Shown here: in pieces, positions 49,787 through 61,929 of the stretch
Layout of the letters: each line of letters begins with the position of its first letter
How positions within the stretch are numbered: position 1 is the stretch's first letter
Source: Trichopria drosophilae
Taxonomy: Eukaryota; Arthropoda; Insecta; Hymenoptera; Diapriidae
Direction: 5' to 3'
Assembly (NCBI GenBank): GCA_030407085.1
Contig: CM059587.1
Location: 37,297,001 to 37,361,000 of the forward strand
Length of the DNA: 64,000 nucleotides
Made by a program: the position numbers and the translations under genes
Notes under the pieces: generated by a model
Database searches by the model: none
What the model saw: only the letters and a program-made list of their open reading frames with translations
Told to the model about the DNA's origin: nothing

Positions 49787-51563
49787 TAATTGTTTTCAAC
49801 TCGATTGTGGTATATTTCAATTCTTTTATTAATATTTAGAAAGAAACGTTAATTTTTTAATTGCTTACTAATAAAAAATGCTGCGAAATTTGTATTTGTT
49901 TGAAACAAGATTTTTAATGTTTCGATAAAATTGGTTTAGCCGCATTTTAAGCAAGTAAAACTGTCACAAGAAAACTGAAAAAAAAATTTCAAACTTTAAG
50001 CTTGATCGAAAAGAGTCATCCTAAAAAATATCTCAAGCACAAAATGTAAGAATTTAAAACATGATATCCCGTCATCCATTTCACGATTTGGTCGGACACT
50101 TGAACTGTTATTGTCAGAATATCTTAAATTAGTAGGAAAAGACAAGAAAACACTACCTTGACGAAAATTTGTCATTTCTATTATAACAATTTTAAATCTA
50201 AACATACTTGCCACACATGACCAAACGCGTCAAAAAATTGTTGACTGTGAGGGAATCAGTCACCAGTTCCGGGATTAACATTAATAAATCACGACAGCTA
50301 ACACGAGAAACGAGGATCGTTTAATGTAAACAATTTTATAAAATAAATGAAAAAATAAATCAAAATTACAAAAAAGACGTAATTCTGGCAACTTAAGCTT
50401 TATATAAAAAAAAGTCACGTTTGAATATCCACATTAAATGCCTAATTCTATTTGGCATTCTATTCGTCATACTAATTGACTAATTCCTGGCGAAACGCAT
50501 TAATTTCTTATCGAATCGTGTCAATTTCCCCCAACCGCAACGGACATCTATGCACCGAACCCAGGGTAAAGCTAGGGAATCCAAGATTTCCGAATACACA
50601 ATAGCCGGAGAGGGAGGGACAAGATGATACAGCACAATACCGACGAGAAGATTGTAATCTAGAAATGAAGAAAATTCCTCGAGTGCTTCAAGAGAGGGTG
50701 GCTGGGAGAGGGTAGAATTTCGCCCCTTCGACGACGTGACTATAGCAGATGGATTGACTGTTGCTATATCGTGACCATAAAGTTATAGCTATATATAATA
50801 GGCGTCACGATTGGACACAATGATGATTAAAGACTTACAGCATCATCCCTTAGCATTCGAAACCTATTACAATTTATCGCAGATTAGGCATCTACCACGA
50901 AAAGTGTTTCAAATGTCCAAAGTTTGTAGTTCATGTCTGGTCTACTGTGGAATGATTCAGCAAGTTGCATTTTGATTTGGTGTTTATGGTATTTATCAAA
51001 GCGTACCAGTGAAATATTATACGAACGTTGGGATGCACATTAAATTAGAAAATCATACGACTTGTCGTTAAGTCTTATTCCGCTGCAAATTGAGACCTAC
51101 AACTGAAAGCTGGCGAATTGTGTCAGAAAGTTTAGGCCATCATGTCGAGGCATTTCCGCTTTAATTATACCGACTTCTCACTAATTGCCGCTAATTTTTA
51201 ATTACAAATATGACGACGCTCAGTTTCGAGCTTTGGTCTTGTTATCCAACTATTTATAATGGACAAATGAAGTTTTAATGGCTTTAACAAAAAGAGCGAG
51301 GTGAGCAAAACCGGCGGTCATTTGTGTTGCTATATTTTTACAGATTTAGTCAAAGATGGGAATATAATATCACCAGGGCGGTAACGTTCGGACATCTACA
51401 AAAATTCATCCAAAACGTGAACTTAGGTTACTCGATTTTGACACCGACCGTTGATTTGTCCACCTGAACTGCTCTGCCTCGATAGTTCTTCAATCATTGT
51501 TGACCTCAATACATATTGAGAATATAATTTAAAGAAAACATCTTGAAAAATGTGATATAGGAA
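49787..51563. other. Probable start of globin intron 1 (minus strand), no exon found
   Basis: This lies just downstream of the globin exon on its strand. About 50480-50760 is richer in GC and has a stop-free minus-strand stretch of about 95 codons, but its translation is not globin-like and it has no ATG near its start. Any second globin exon must lie further toward lower coordinates or has escaped me. Confidence 0.4.
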
Positions 51564-51569
51564 ACTCAC
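51564..51569 (-). other. Splice donor of the globin exon
   Basis: The minus strand reads ATAAA then GTGAGT. The intron starts after the second base of a codon (phase 2), which is the position of the conserved helix-B (B12.2) intron of globin genes. Confidence 0.8.
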
Positions 51570-51757
51570 TTTATAAACATGTAGACGCCGGTCGTTTCCA
51601 TTGCTCTTGCCACGGCTTTCCAGCTGGCAATGATCGTGTACTTCTGTCGCGCTGTCAACGGAAGTCTCGGATCGGTAGCAGCCGGCGGTGGCGGACTCAT
51701 GCGACCGTTTTGGTTCGACGATAAGGTGGACGCCAACTTGCCCAGTTCGCAACCCAT
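51570..51757 (-). CDS. Globin X-like globin, first coding exon (partial gene)
   Basis: Globins bind haem and reversibly bind oxygen or reduce nitrite. Globin X members sit at the membrane through N-terminal acylation. The exon encodes 62 residues plus two bases. It starts MGCELGKLAS, a Met-Gly-Cys motif suited to N-myristoylation of Gly2 and palmitoylation of Cys3. A Pro-rich linker follows (SPPPPAATDP, residues 21-30), then the A and B helices (LTARQKYTIIASWKAV, with the conserved helix-A Trp at residue 46, continuing to GVYMFI). It stops at a GTGAGT donor in phase 2. The ATG at 51757 is the first in this frame after the upstream stop and has a favourable context (AAGATGG). The long N-terminal extension also fits globin X. 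The haem-binding His residues would be encoded by later exons, which I did not find. Globin identity is strong; the globin X assignment rests on the acylation motif and overall likeness. Confidence 0.85.
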
Positions 51758-51829
51758 CTTGCTGAACTTGCTTGTCTTTTGAGTCAAAGAATCTGCAGGA
51801 ATCGCGGCTGGGAAGTCCGCATTTTTCAA

Positions 51830-52960
51830 ATTTGAGTCGACTTATTGAAACGATTGTCCTGGTACTGGACCGAAGACGGCACGTGTCGACGATGCATCAT
51901 TAGCACCGGAGCGAAATCCGAACATCGCAGACCGAGACACGTGCCTCATCGATTTTCACGGATGGTCACCCTTCTAAGTCCAAGAAACGACTATTCAATT
52001 ATCGGATGCGAAAACAAGACGACAATGGCGCTACATCGACGACAAGGTATCGGCTGGCACTGCTCTGATGATACGAGGAACAAGCTCGTAAACGCGCTCT
52101 ACCTCCCCCTAATATTTCGTCAATCTTGCGCATCAGACACAAGAGTCGTTCGAACAACGTGCCCGTGCATGTAGGATCGCGTAACTCGACTGGGATACTG
52201 ACAGATCGATAAGTGCCAGGTAGTTTCTTCTATCGGCCTCTTAACCATGTGCTTTTCCTACCGTGGCGCAAGAGCTGTCAAAGAACAGCCCGATTCGACA
52301 TTGCCATTTTCGTTCCTCATCTTGACAACGCTTCGGACTCCCCTTTCACCCCTGGTTAGACTAGAAATTCACCCTGGGTATCAATAATTGCTCACTTGCG
52401 TTGACAACGCACCAAAGTTATGTAATCAGGTTTTATCGATCCTTCAAAGAATTACGTCGTTTACATTCGCCGACGCACCTCAACTGATCATTCCATTTTC
52501 CGTGCACGCCCTATAAGAGCCACACGGAGTCGTTCGACCATTTTCCGAGTATCGCTATGTCCAAAGTCCAGTAAACACCGTTTTTTATCCAGACGGGATT
52601 GTACGCGTACTACCTGCTGCTCGTCCAGCTCGCGACTGAAGTATACGCGAGAGATCAGATGCTCTGCTTCAAACGCATGCGTGCAACCGATGGCGTTATA
52701 ATTTCTCGGACTGTCTTCGTATTTGCTGGAGGGAAAATGTGACCGAGACGGTCGGAATTTCGGCTCTCCGCAGTTTAGCTAGTGAACTTTATATGTCCGT
52801 AACCTATATCTTTAGCACGGTACCTCGACTCTTTCATCGACTCCCTTATCGGATTGTATTGTTTCGATCACAATACTCCACCCGAGGCTCTTTAAGACGA
52901 AATAGTTTTGTTTTTCCGCCCTTCGTAATATGTGTTCTAGTTGCAAGCTTAGAACACTAC
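51830..52960 (-). promoter_or_regulatory. GC/CpG-richer region upstream of the globin start
   Basis: Compared with the AT-rich surroundings this kilobase is GC- and CpG-rich and free of the window's repeats (words such as GACGGCACGTGTCGACGAT). It lies directly 5' of the globin coding start, so it probably holds the 5' untranslated region and promoter. I cannot place a TATA box or start site. CACGTG-like words occur near 51880 and 51940. The frames inside (109 codons at 51845; 74 codons at 52739, plus strand) reflect the GC content and look like nothing I know. Confidence 0.45.
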
Positions 52961-55310
52961 TGAACGAACTTTCTCAATTTGAAGCCTGAAAAATATGTAT
53001 GCATATACATCCGCACGTGTCTATGTGTAAGATGATGCGTGCGCATCCGTGACTAGAAATATATAGGCACAAGCTGCAGGTGATGTGGATGGAAAGAATC
53101 GACCTGACGATGCGAATAAGGTGTTATAAGGACATCATAAAATTGACATTAAGGGGTGTTGAGAATTATGGCTGGATGTTGTATATACAGGGAAATACTC
53201 TTTGACGACCCTATTTTCATTTGTCAGAAAAGGGTTTTGGTTGGCAATATAGTCGATCTCCTCCCCTACCACACCCTTACAAATATAATTTCACAGAAGT
53301 AAAGGGGTGTAATGTTGTGGACATAATGTCTACGAAGTAAGCATTCATAGTACGCATGTGTTACACTCCCAACAAGAATATTAAAAGCGGTTGTCATTTC
53401 GATCACTAAATTAGTTTTGCCTGGCTAAATCTACCCGAATAGTGGGTCGATTGCTGATTGACAATAAGATTTAAATTATCAGGTTTACATTCCAATGCAA
53501 ACCTATGGAGAATATGCAAAAAAATTGTGGATTTTCACTGTTTAAACAGAAGATACTAGTCCATTAGTATTATAGTAGAAACCCTTTGATCAGTCATCGA
53601 CCCAGCCGCACATTGTCATGATGTACTGCTTGCATTTAGATACCCCGGCTGCTAATGTTATCAGGGGATCGATCTCCAATTACAGATTAGTGTGAAAATT
53701 ACCACGTGAATATCAGCCGGCTATACATTAGCAAATCTTGTATCAATCAAATTACTTAACCATATAATGCTGATAGTAATGGTTACACACTTCCGCATTC
53801 ACCAACTGAAACTGTTAGATAGTTCATTATAAGATTAATGGAACATACAGAAGAGATTTTTACTAAAAAATTATATTTATTTCAACATTTTGAAAGCTAA
53901 CCCCTACGGATTTAAAAGGGTGGCGCTGTAATACAATAAAAGTTTGGACTTTTTACGCATATTCATGCTCAAAGTCAGGTTAACATTTTGTGGTGTATAA
54001 CTGAAAAATGAATACTATCATCAGTATTATCACAACGTAGGAAAGACGCGTTAATATTATAGCTAACATTTATGATAATGGAGTATCTCCAAACACCGAA
54101 ATGTTTGCTGACATCTCTTTACTGCGTCAAAACGACATTACTTTGCCACTTTCAAGGCTCCATAAGTCTGACATAAAAGTCTTCTTTTTTTTTATACTTC
54201 ATAAAACGGACAACTATATGCCATTTCAAAGTATCTAAAAGCTCAACATTTGGTATGATATATAATTCACACGTACATACTGGGTGTTTAGTTACATAGT
54301 GAAGTTATTGTTATATGTTAAATATTTATTACTGTGTCCATTAATTAGATTTGGCCAGAAATTTGTTTGCATCCTTTAGTTTATTGCAAAATGAAAATAA
54401 AAATAATAAAAATAGTAGACAAAAATGGAAAGGTCCTACTGTTCTCAATATTGTGCTTCAAGATTCCGATGTCAACATTAAGTTTCAGTCATAAAGAATT
54501 TCTAATATTGAATTGATAAAATATAATATGTGATGATTTCTAAGCATTTTCCGTTGTTTACGAATTTTTCCATAAGTTGAAAGTTTTCGAGGAAATGAAT
54601 TTCGAATATTATATCATTTTTTCTAAAAAAAATATCAACTTTTAGATAAAATTTTAAAAACAAACAATGCTTGAATTTATCGGCGAAGATGTTGAAAATA
54701 ACTTAAATACTTTAAAAAAATGTAGATACAAAATTTCACAAAATATAAAAAAAATGAACTGAAAAAATGTCAATGAATTTTCAATGAATTTTAAGAACGT
54801 TTTCATTCTTAGAAATTTTTAGAAAATCTGAGGGAGCATCCGGAAATATAAAGAAATTTTTATTGAGAACGCTATTTTAAAGTCGTTAGAATGATGTGGA
54901 GTATAAAACTAAAACTTTTTTTTAAAATTAAAATATTTTTACCAACATTGTACACAGCTTAAATAGAATTCCAATATTGTAATAGCTCGAAAAAAATAGT
55001 AGGATTTATACCATTCAATCTTCTTTCATCTTCAATTGGAATCAGAAAAACTTGATTTAAATTGAAGCAAAAAAAGTGTCTTTCGAGTGTTAACGGGTTA
55101 AATGCAACTCCTTTTGGACGTGTAGAAACCCCTTGAGACGATTTGTTGATATTGTTGTAGAACATTGATAGAGGAAAGATTAAAATTATTCATTTTGTCA
55201 TCTACAACCCATGTTGAACTTCAAACCCCTACATCATCGATTAACATTGATATTAAAATCTCCAACGAGGCTTAAAATTATTGTTATTTGTGTGCAATAC
55301 GCTAAAGAGT
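52961..55310. other. AT-rich stretch, no gene
   Basis: Nothing recognised. Confidence 0.4.
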
Positions 55311-55312
55311 TA

Positions 55313-55510
55313 CTCTCTAACTGCCTTGGAGTGAAAATCCATCCTTAATAAAGTGTAAATTAAGTTACTATATTAAAAGAATGAATTCTTACTCTTAACG
55401 AGGAAAACTCGCTGTGTTTGGAGTGAATATTCAATCTGCCTTTACTCTTAAAAAATGGCACAATTTTCATCACATAAAGACTGAATTTTCACTCTAAAAA
55501 ATTTGAAGAG
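55313..55510. mobile_element. MITE, about 198 bp, TA target duplication, CTCTNAA termini
   Basis: TA flanks both sides (55311-55312 and 55511-55512). Inverted ends are CTCTCTAACTGCCTTGGAGT and, from the right, CTCTTCAAATTTTTTAGAGT. The interior carries AGTGAAAAT and ATTTTCACT words. It is of the same family and size as 24974-25175 but more diverged. A half-copy may lie at 56080-56115. Confidence 0.65.
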
Positions 55511-55519
55511 TAGAAAGTC

Positions 55520-57225
55520 CGACACCAATTAACGGACACTGCAATAAATACATATAAAATGTACATTCATACGTGAAAACTGTTAATCTCGCCACTTTCT
55601 ACAGATAGACATTTCCAATCTTAATATCATTATTATAACAACAAAATTTTTCCATAAAAAATTGCCATACTGTCTAATTTTATCGAGATATATTCCGAAA
55701 ACATAAAAACTTTGTCCTGAATTAATTAGAATATCTGTACCTAAATTTCCTCGCCAGTGTAGGAGTTTTTTAATGGAAATGTACGAATTCTATACATTTT
55801 CCAAATATATTCCGCTGATACCAGACAGCGTGGGAAATTTGTAAAAAAGTGTAGCAATTAGAATAAAGTCTAATTTAAACAATATCTTTAATAAAATGTC
55901 TCGAAAGTGATGCCCTTGACACTTTGTACATCCCATTTTCTTGGATGTCATTTTGTTGTTATAGTATTTATAATTTCTTAGAAGTGAAATCATTTTATTA
56001 AGTTCCATTTTCCACTTAAGCCAGAGAGATATAATATAAATGGCGTCTTTAGATTTTTTAGAGCCAAGTCTCCAAAAAAAATGAATTTTCACTCCCAATT
56101 TAAGAGAATATATTCATTGTCATTTGCCTGTCATGTTTACCACTAGACACAGTACGTTTAACCCCACTAACCGTTAAAGTTTCTTCACTGTTCGTTAGGA
56201 TGCGCGCTATATAATATTCTCGCAAGTACAGAGGAAATTACAAAAATGCTATACTCTAAAATTTCAGCTGTAAGCGAAGTATTAACCCATTAATGCTCAA
56301 ATGCACAGAAAATTGACTCCAACTTCAACGCTTATTTTAAGTATAAAATAAATTTTGAAAAAAATTAAACCTACTAAGTTTTACCAATTTCATTAAAATG
56401 GTTGTGAAAACATTTTTTTAAAATTGTATAAGATTTTGACACGAATAGTAAACAACATATGGGGGTTTCGATACTTACAACATCATGCTTTGAATTAGCT
56501 AAAATGTATGTCTCGTTGCTTGAACACCACATCGCAGTGTCCAGTATGTTTAATGGGAATAAACAGAAAATCCCTTTGGAATTATGGTTTATTATTCTTT
56601 TACAAAGAAGCAAATCCGAAATGATTGCGATCATATTTCGTAAAGTATATGTTTTTTTCAGACTGCTCGTTTCCAATAATTGTCAAATCTGCAAACATGA
56701 TGATCTACACTATCACAAAACTCATTCTGGGCAATCAAATAATATTCTGTGCTTCAACTGTAGAAGGTAAAATAAACAAATTCGATTGTCGACATTGTGG
56801 AAACTGAAATATACAAAAATAAAATTATCAAATTAACTTTTTAAAATGTATTGCAGTATGTCAAAAAAACATGAACAGCGGAAAATTATTGTCAACTTTG
56901 AAAAGCCACATGAAAAAAAAAAATTTTTAATTCGTTTGTGAATTTGAAATTTCATTAATTTTTTCGATTGATGTCAACAATTCACAAAATAAATGTTTTC
57001 AAGTTAACTACGGAGCGGATGAACCTTTTGAAACAACAAACGAAATTTGTACACGAACAAAAAATTGATGAAAACGAACGTCGCCCTGGGAACATGATTG
57101 TTATAATTTTCCATTACTCCTGTGTTGGCGTCAAAGTTCAGGGCGAATTTTGAAAGTCGAATTCGAAATTTGAATTCGAAATAAACTGAACCACGCGAGG
57201 TTTTTCGGACGTTTATTTTGAGCTC
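55520..57225. other. AT-rich stretch, no gene accepted
   Basis: A 103-codon plus-strand frame at 56459-56770 has a zinc-finger-like CQICKHDDLHYHKTH stretch, but its start and remaining sequence give no support. Confidence 0.35.
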
Positions 57226-57229
57226 CATG

Positions 57230-57850
57230 CGCAGATATAGCCAAAGGATACCATTGAGTCTTCATCATCCTCCGCTGATTTGTACACTCAGATCGAAGCC
57301 TGCACTTTTTCTAATCTGAGCCATCGACAGCCCCTACTTCATTAATGGATGTGTAGGAACTTGGACCAAATTAACCTATGACTTCGACCTTCAAATTTCA
57401 TGTTCTCATGGAAGCTTTCAAGTCCTCAGTAATAACGCTTATCCACCCAGCTTGTGATGTCGTTGCCATGTGAATCCACTTGAAGCGGAGACTAGGGCTT
57501 AACCCGGACCTCATCGAACTACTTCCACATCAGACTATCATTGTCACCATCATCCAACTATCAGACAACGTTTTGGTCGATCATGAGCTGCATTTCGAAC
57601 AAACCACTAACCGAATCTGGACCCATTGACAACAAAACATAATTCTGAAATTTTCTGCCGCATATTGACAATTTACGAATCGTTGATGTCTTTTCCAAGA
57701 GCAATTACTAATTTACCACCTTGTGCATCTGCAGCCGACTTCATTTCGGTAGCAACATTCATGTGTACAATGGCGTAGAGAAAAGTGCAGAATAACCCAC
57801 GCCCAAGTACCTTCCATTAGCACATATTCCAGGAAAATGAAATTTATCAT
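57230..57850 (-). pseudogene. Decayed coding-like tract, family unknown
   Basis: The base composition is more balanced than the flanks. The minus strand shows protein-like pieces in different frames: HFPGICANGRYLGVGYS from about 57840 down, then after a frameshift MNVATEMKSAADAQGGK followed by LVIALGKDINDS and a stop at about 57672. Further stop-broken pieces follow (for example IVNMRQKISELCFVVNGS). This is what a frame-disrupted pseudogene looks like. I cannot name the parent gene. It could also be part of an old retroelement. Confidence 0.3.
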
Positions 57851-57854
57851 TTTT

Positions 57855-60240
57855 CAGTGGTTCTAATAAACACTTGTCTTTTAATACAGTAAATTAATTC
57901 CCAGCATTAAAAAAAAGGAGTTATTGACATGAAACTTATTATATAAATTCTTTTAATTTTTATCCAGGGCGTCATATTCAGAAAATATTTGAAATTTTCA
58001 TCATGTACGATATTTGTAATTTGTATAAATGTCCAATATTGTATTAAATTATGTGACCATTGACCCGAGCCCAGTTTTTTGTGATTCAGCGTGCGCAATA
58101 TTTAACAATTTATTTCGTTCACGCCACGTATTTCACATTGAGCGTCAATGCTGCCGCGTCGTTACTAGAATCTCACATTCTATCCCGTGTTGAAAGAAAT
58201 TTGTTTCCCGGCTGCACATGGTATAATATCAAAAATTAAATTGATATTTTCAACAACATCAATTTGCTTTTATGAGTACAAGGCGCCTTTTTATATGACC
58301 GGGAGCGTGTTATCTTTATGCCTGTCGTATATATCATTGTCATTTTGCAAAATACGTTGTACAGTATCGAAATATTTATATGAATATATTAGCTTAGCTC
58401 CAAAGATTAATATTTCAATATTATTGATGATACGCATTTAAAAGTTCATTTCAAAACTCAAAATGTTGCAAATTACGATAATTGTCCCTAGCATTTTATT
58501 CAAAGGTCAAATATTTGTTGGGTAACTCTAAGGGTATTGATTCAACTCTGTATTTCCAATCAAAAGTATTTGTTACATAAATTCGACCTTATAAACACGT
58601 GATGTTGGTTAATTAGAATGCTAAAACAAGCGGCTAACCACTCAATGCCACTAGAGTATATAACTTTACACTTCAAATTTAATGGGTCAGAACCTGCGTT
58701 CGCAACTACTAGTTATAACTCACAAATTTGAGAATAAATAAAAAATCATAAATGTACAAGTAGTTTTAAGTCATGTGACATTTCCCGTATTTTTATTGGA
58801 ATAATTTAATATATACCTTGTATAAACAATAGTTCACACAATTTATGATAAATCTTCCGATAAGTATACATCATTTGTTTCGACGATAAAGTAAGGTGTC
58901 AATCACATAAAAGAAAAAGTGGACCATCCAATTATAATTCGTAATCTTCCACGTATTTTACACAGTAAATTATATAATCCATCAGCTCAGTAGTTGAACT
59001 AATTGCTGGGCCATTTTTTACATGAGTTTGCACCTTATCGTGTTTCTCGAAAAAAGATCTAAATATCAGGATAATGTAATCATATTCTAAAATATGATCA
59101 AATCGGGATGAAACTGAAAAAGTATAGTTTTCGCGAGTTTTTAGCGTTATAAAAGCGACGGATACTTTTTTTAGATAACAATGAAGATTCCCATTTGGAT
59201 CATAAATACTAATAAGTAGTAAATAAATCCGACAAGAGTGAATCGATAGCTGTACTAGTTACATAGATAAGCGTACATTTAATAAAATTTCGTTAGTTAC
59301 CTCGACCATAAATCCTTTCAACATTCTTATTTTAACAACTCTTTTAGAGATTATATCTCGTTAGGATGGGAAAATTAAAGGATTTTTCGGATACAGCGCA
59401 TATAATGATAATAAATCAGGGTTAACATCTAGATCTAACTTCCCATTTAAGCATGCTCTTGAGTACTTTTATAGTCAGTTTTTTTTAAATAATTGAAGAC
59501 TATATGTTCATTCCACTAAGCTAGCTCTTCTTCCATATCGTTGGTAATGGGCATGCTAATTATGGAAAGGCTTATCTGAAACAAAAGAAGAATATTTAAA
59601 ACATCTGGTAAGTATATTCCATTAGAAAGTAGTCACTGGTGCAAATACCACTCCTGTATTATTGAGGGCATTACAATTCAAAATAAAGATAACGAATATT
59701 AAATTCAAGTAGGAAAATGGTCAGCTCCAAATTATGATCTTCGGGATTTGAAAAAAGGGTTTCTTGCAAATATTGTCTTAAATTATAAACATACATTGAT
59801 CGACGAAATCTCACCATTTTCTTATTATGTTGGATGTCGTCGTATGGTCCGTATGTTAATAAAAATCTCGTTATAATTCCACAATTAAACGTGACAAAAA
59901 TCGCATGCATATCAAGGGTATTATAAATGTATGTGTATCATCAGGGTAATCAATAGTATAAGGTACGTTTACCCCTCGATGTACTCTACGCATAGACATA
60001 AAATGATGTATATAGCAAGTGCAAAAATACATTACAGGTTCAAGTAGGTCATTTGACGATGTGAAAAAGTAAAAGACGTTTCTTGCAAGAAAATAGATAG
60101 TCTGCACTAGATATTCATTTACTGTTTTACAATAAAATCAATTTAGTAATGAATATTATATGTGTGTATTGTTAAGTTACTGTTATTGTTAAGTCGTTGT
60201 CGGGAGAAAATAAAATTAACCTGAAATTCCCGTTTTAATT
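57855..60240. other. AT-rich stretch, no gene accepted
   Basis: Frames of 60-85 codons occur on both strands and match no family that I know. If the peptide exon at 60246 is real, its upstream exon or promoter should lie here. Confidence 0.4.
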
Positions 60241-60245
60241 GCAAG

Positions 60246-60439
60246 TCCCTTACACGCTTCTGCTGTCTTGTAACAAGTTTTTCATATTTGCCGTTCTCAT
60301 AAAAGCCATTGTTAAGGATTCCGAAGATGGAGTGAAGTGCAGTGGAGTTATTAATACGTGTGATTTCCGCAATTCAATTCAGCTCTGTGAGCCTTCCATT
60401 ACAAACGAGTGTTACGCAGCGTGTATACGTATAAGTTAA
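60246..60439 (+). CDS. Candidate last exon of a small secreted cysteine-rich peptide
   Basis: The frame opens directly after a stop and an acceptor-like TTTTAATTGCAAG. After two split-codon bases it runs 63 codons to TAA at 60437. Residues 4-22 are hydrophobic (LLLSCNKFFIFAVLIKAIV), like a signal peptide core. They are followed by an acidic KDSEDG and a short tail with Cys at 31, 38, 47, 55 and 59 (spacing C-x6-C-x8-C-x7-C-x3-C), plus Cys 8 in the hydrophobic part. An AATAAA follows 45 bases after the stop. No ATG is in frame, so a first exon must exist. A possible one is ATGAATATTATAT at 60149, joined by an 84-base intron, but its donor is weak. The Cys pattern matches no family that I can name. 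It may be an orphan secreted peptide or chance. Confidence 0.35.
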
Positions 60440-60483
60440 TCATACTTGACCGAATGCAACCAATTGCTGTTACGAATCACAGA

Positions 60484-60489
60484 AATAAA
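60484..60489 (+). promoter_or_regulatory. Poly(A) signal AATAAA after the peptide exon
   Basis: A canonical hexamer 45 bases after the stop codon of the candidate peptide exon. In DNA this AT-rich the word also occurs by chance. Confidence 0.35.
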
Positions 60490-60854
60490 TGATGTTCGCA
60501 GGTTTTACTTCTCACAATCAATGCAGCATAATACGTTAGTTTAGTCGTCATTATGCTAATCTAATAAGTGCATTCATGTTTGTTGAATCTCTTTTTGGGT
60601 TGTTTTGTGACGTATTCGAACCTACAATTACAATTTTCGGAAGAGGATGAAAATTTTGTTTAAACCCTTAGGAATTAGGACAATAGCTTAAAGATTTAAT
60701 TAAGCCTAAAGGTATGCAGTATCTGTTACATGCAAAGCTGCCTAGTTTTCCTTAGTAGATTGATCACTTCTTAGTCATAAATCGTTGACTTTTAAATCTG
60801 TGAGATTATTCCATTTTTAATAAATTGAATACGAAGCGTAGAGAATAGCGAAGC

Positions 60855-61535
60855 ATTTTAAGAGCTTTACAAGACCTCTGAAATATGATGTATCTTATTT
60901 GAGAGCTTTGGCATGTAAAATAAATAATATAAACGAATAAAAAATTTATGAGAGTTATAGATTCTATTTTCTGCATTAATTATTAATTTATTACTACAAA
61001 TCCCGGCAATGTTCACTTTATGTCATATTTAGTGGTTGAAATCGACAACCCATGTATTTAATGTTATTGTTTATTTATGTAAAAGGACCGTACTTACCAA
61101 GAAATTACATCTTATACTTATTATTTATTAATTTATATAATACTCTTATCTGAGTTCTTTTTCCGGTTTGTATAATTATATGTTCGGTGATTACATTCAA
61201 TAGAATGAAGAGCACACAATAATAATACACAATTGTATACAATACCTACTAAATATCGTAAAAGCACTTTCTTTATAGCTTCATCATACGATGTGCATTC
61301 ATGTTTGATGATCTGCATATATGTGAAGTAAATGTCGCGCAATTTCATTTTTTGATTCAATTGTCGCCTAGGGCCTATGGAAGAAACACAGCTCGCAACT
61401 ATTTACTAAAAGAAAGATGGTCCAAAACGAGATAGATTTCAGAAATCGAACATAAGATCACTTTGAAACTGATATTTTAAGAAGTCCTAAGTAAGACATG
61501 TATAAAAGCTCATTTTATAGATTATCATAATTAAC
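60855..61535 (-). repeat. Copy C of the AAGACCTCTTAA family (partial)
   Basis: It matches copy B about 43995-44500 in inverse orientation. Shared words are TTTTAAGAGCT, CAAGACCTCTGAAATATGA, TTATTTGAGAGCTTTG, AAATGTCGCGC, GATTCAATTGTCGCCTAGG, ATGGAAGAAACACAG, TTAAGAAGTCCTAAGTAA and ATTTTATAGATTATCATAAT. A 75-codon minus-strand frame resembles the frame in copy B only because the DNA is related. The word ATTATCATAATTAACC at its right end recurs 111 bp later (61632). Confidence 0.75.
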
Positions 61536-61929
61536 CATTAGGTGGCATATCGGGTCATTGGCTCCTGGCTTTTCTGGCATATTAGTTATAGGGGCCAATG
61601 GAAAATTAAGTGTACGACCTAACGGTTTATTATTATCATAATTAACCCAAAGGTGTACAATTTGCACACGGATTGCAGCGGTGTTTTTCGTATGCAATAT
61701 TAATTTTAAAAAAGTGGAGACCTCCGTATCTCTCTAGTTTTGAGGTTAACCTTTTGATTGGCGCTAGTAAAATTTTCAAAAAATAATGTTTAACACATTT
61801 TCTTCAATACTATTGAAATTCCCCGTTTCGGAAATATGAGAGGTCAAAGTTGACCATGTCCAATAAAAAATGTACATCAATTTCACATTTATACTCGAAT
61901 AATAATGTTAAAAAAAACCAGACGATGTG

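Noticed and set aside
50480..50780. Stop-free minus-strand stretch of about 95 codons considered as globin exon 2
   Set aside because: The translation lacks the distal and proximal His and any helix C-F likeness, and it is preceded by a stop rather than a clear acceptor.
56459..56770. Frame with a zinc-finger-like CQIC..HYHKTH stretch
   Set aside because: There is only one partial motif, the spacing is poor, and no second finger or start context supports it.
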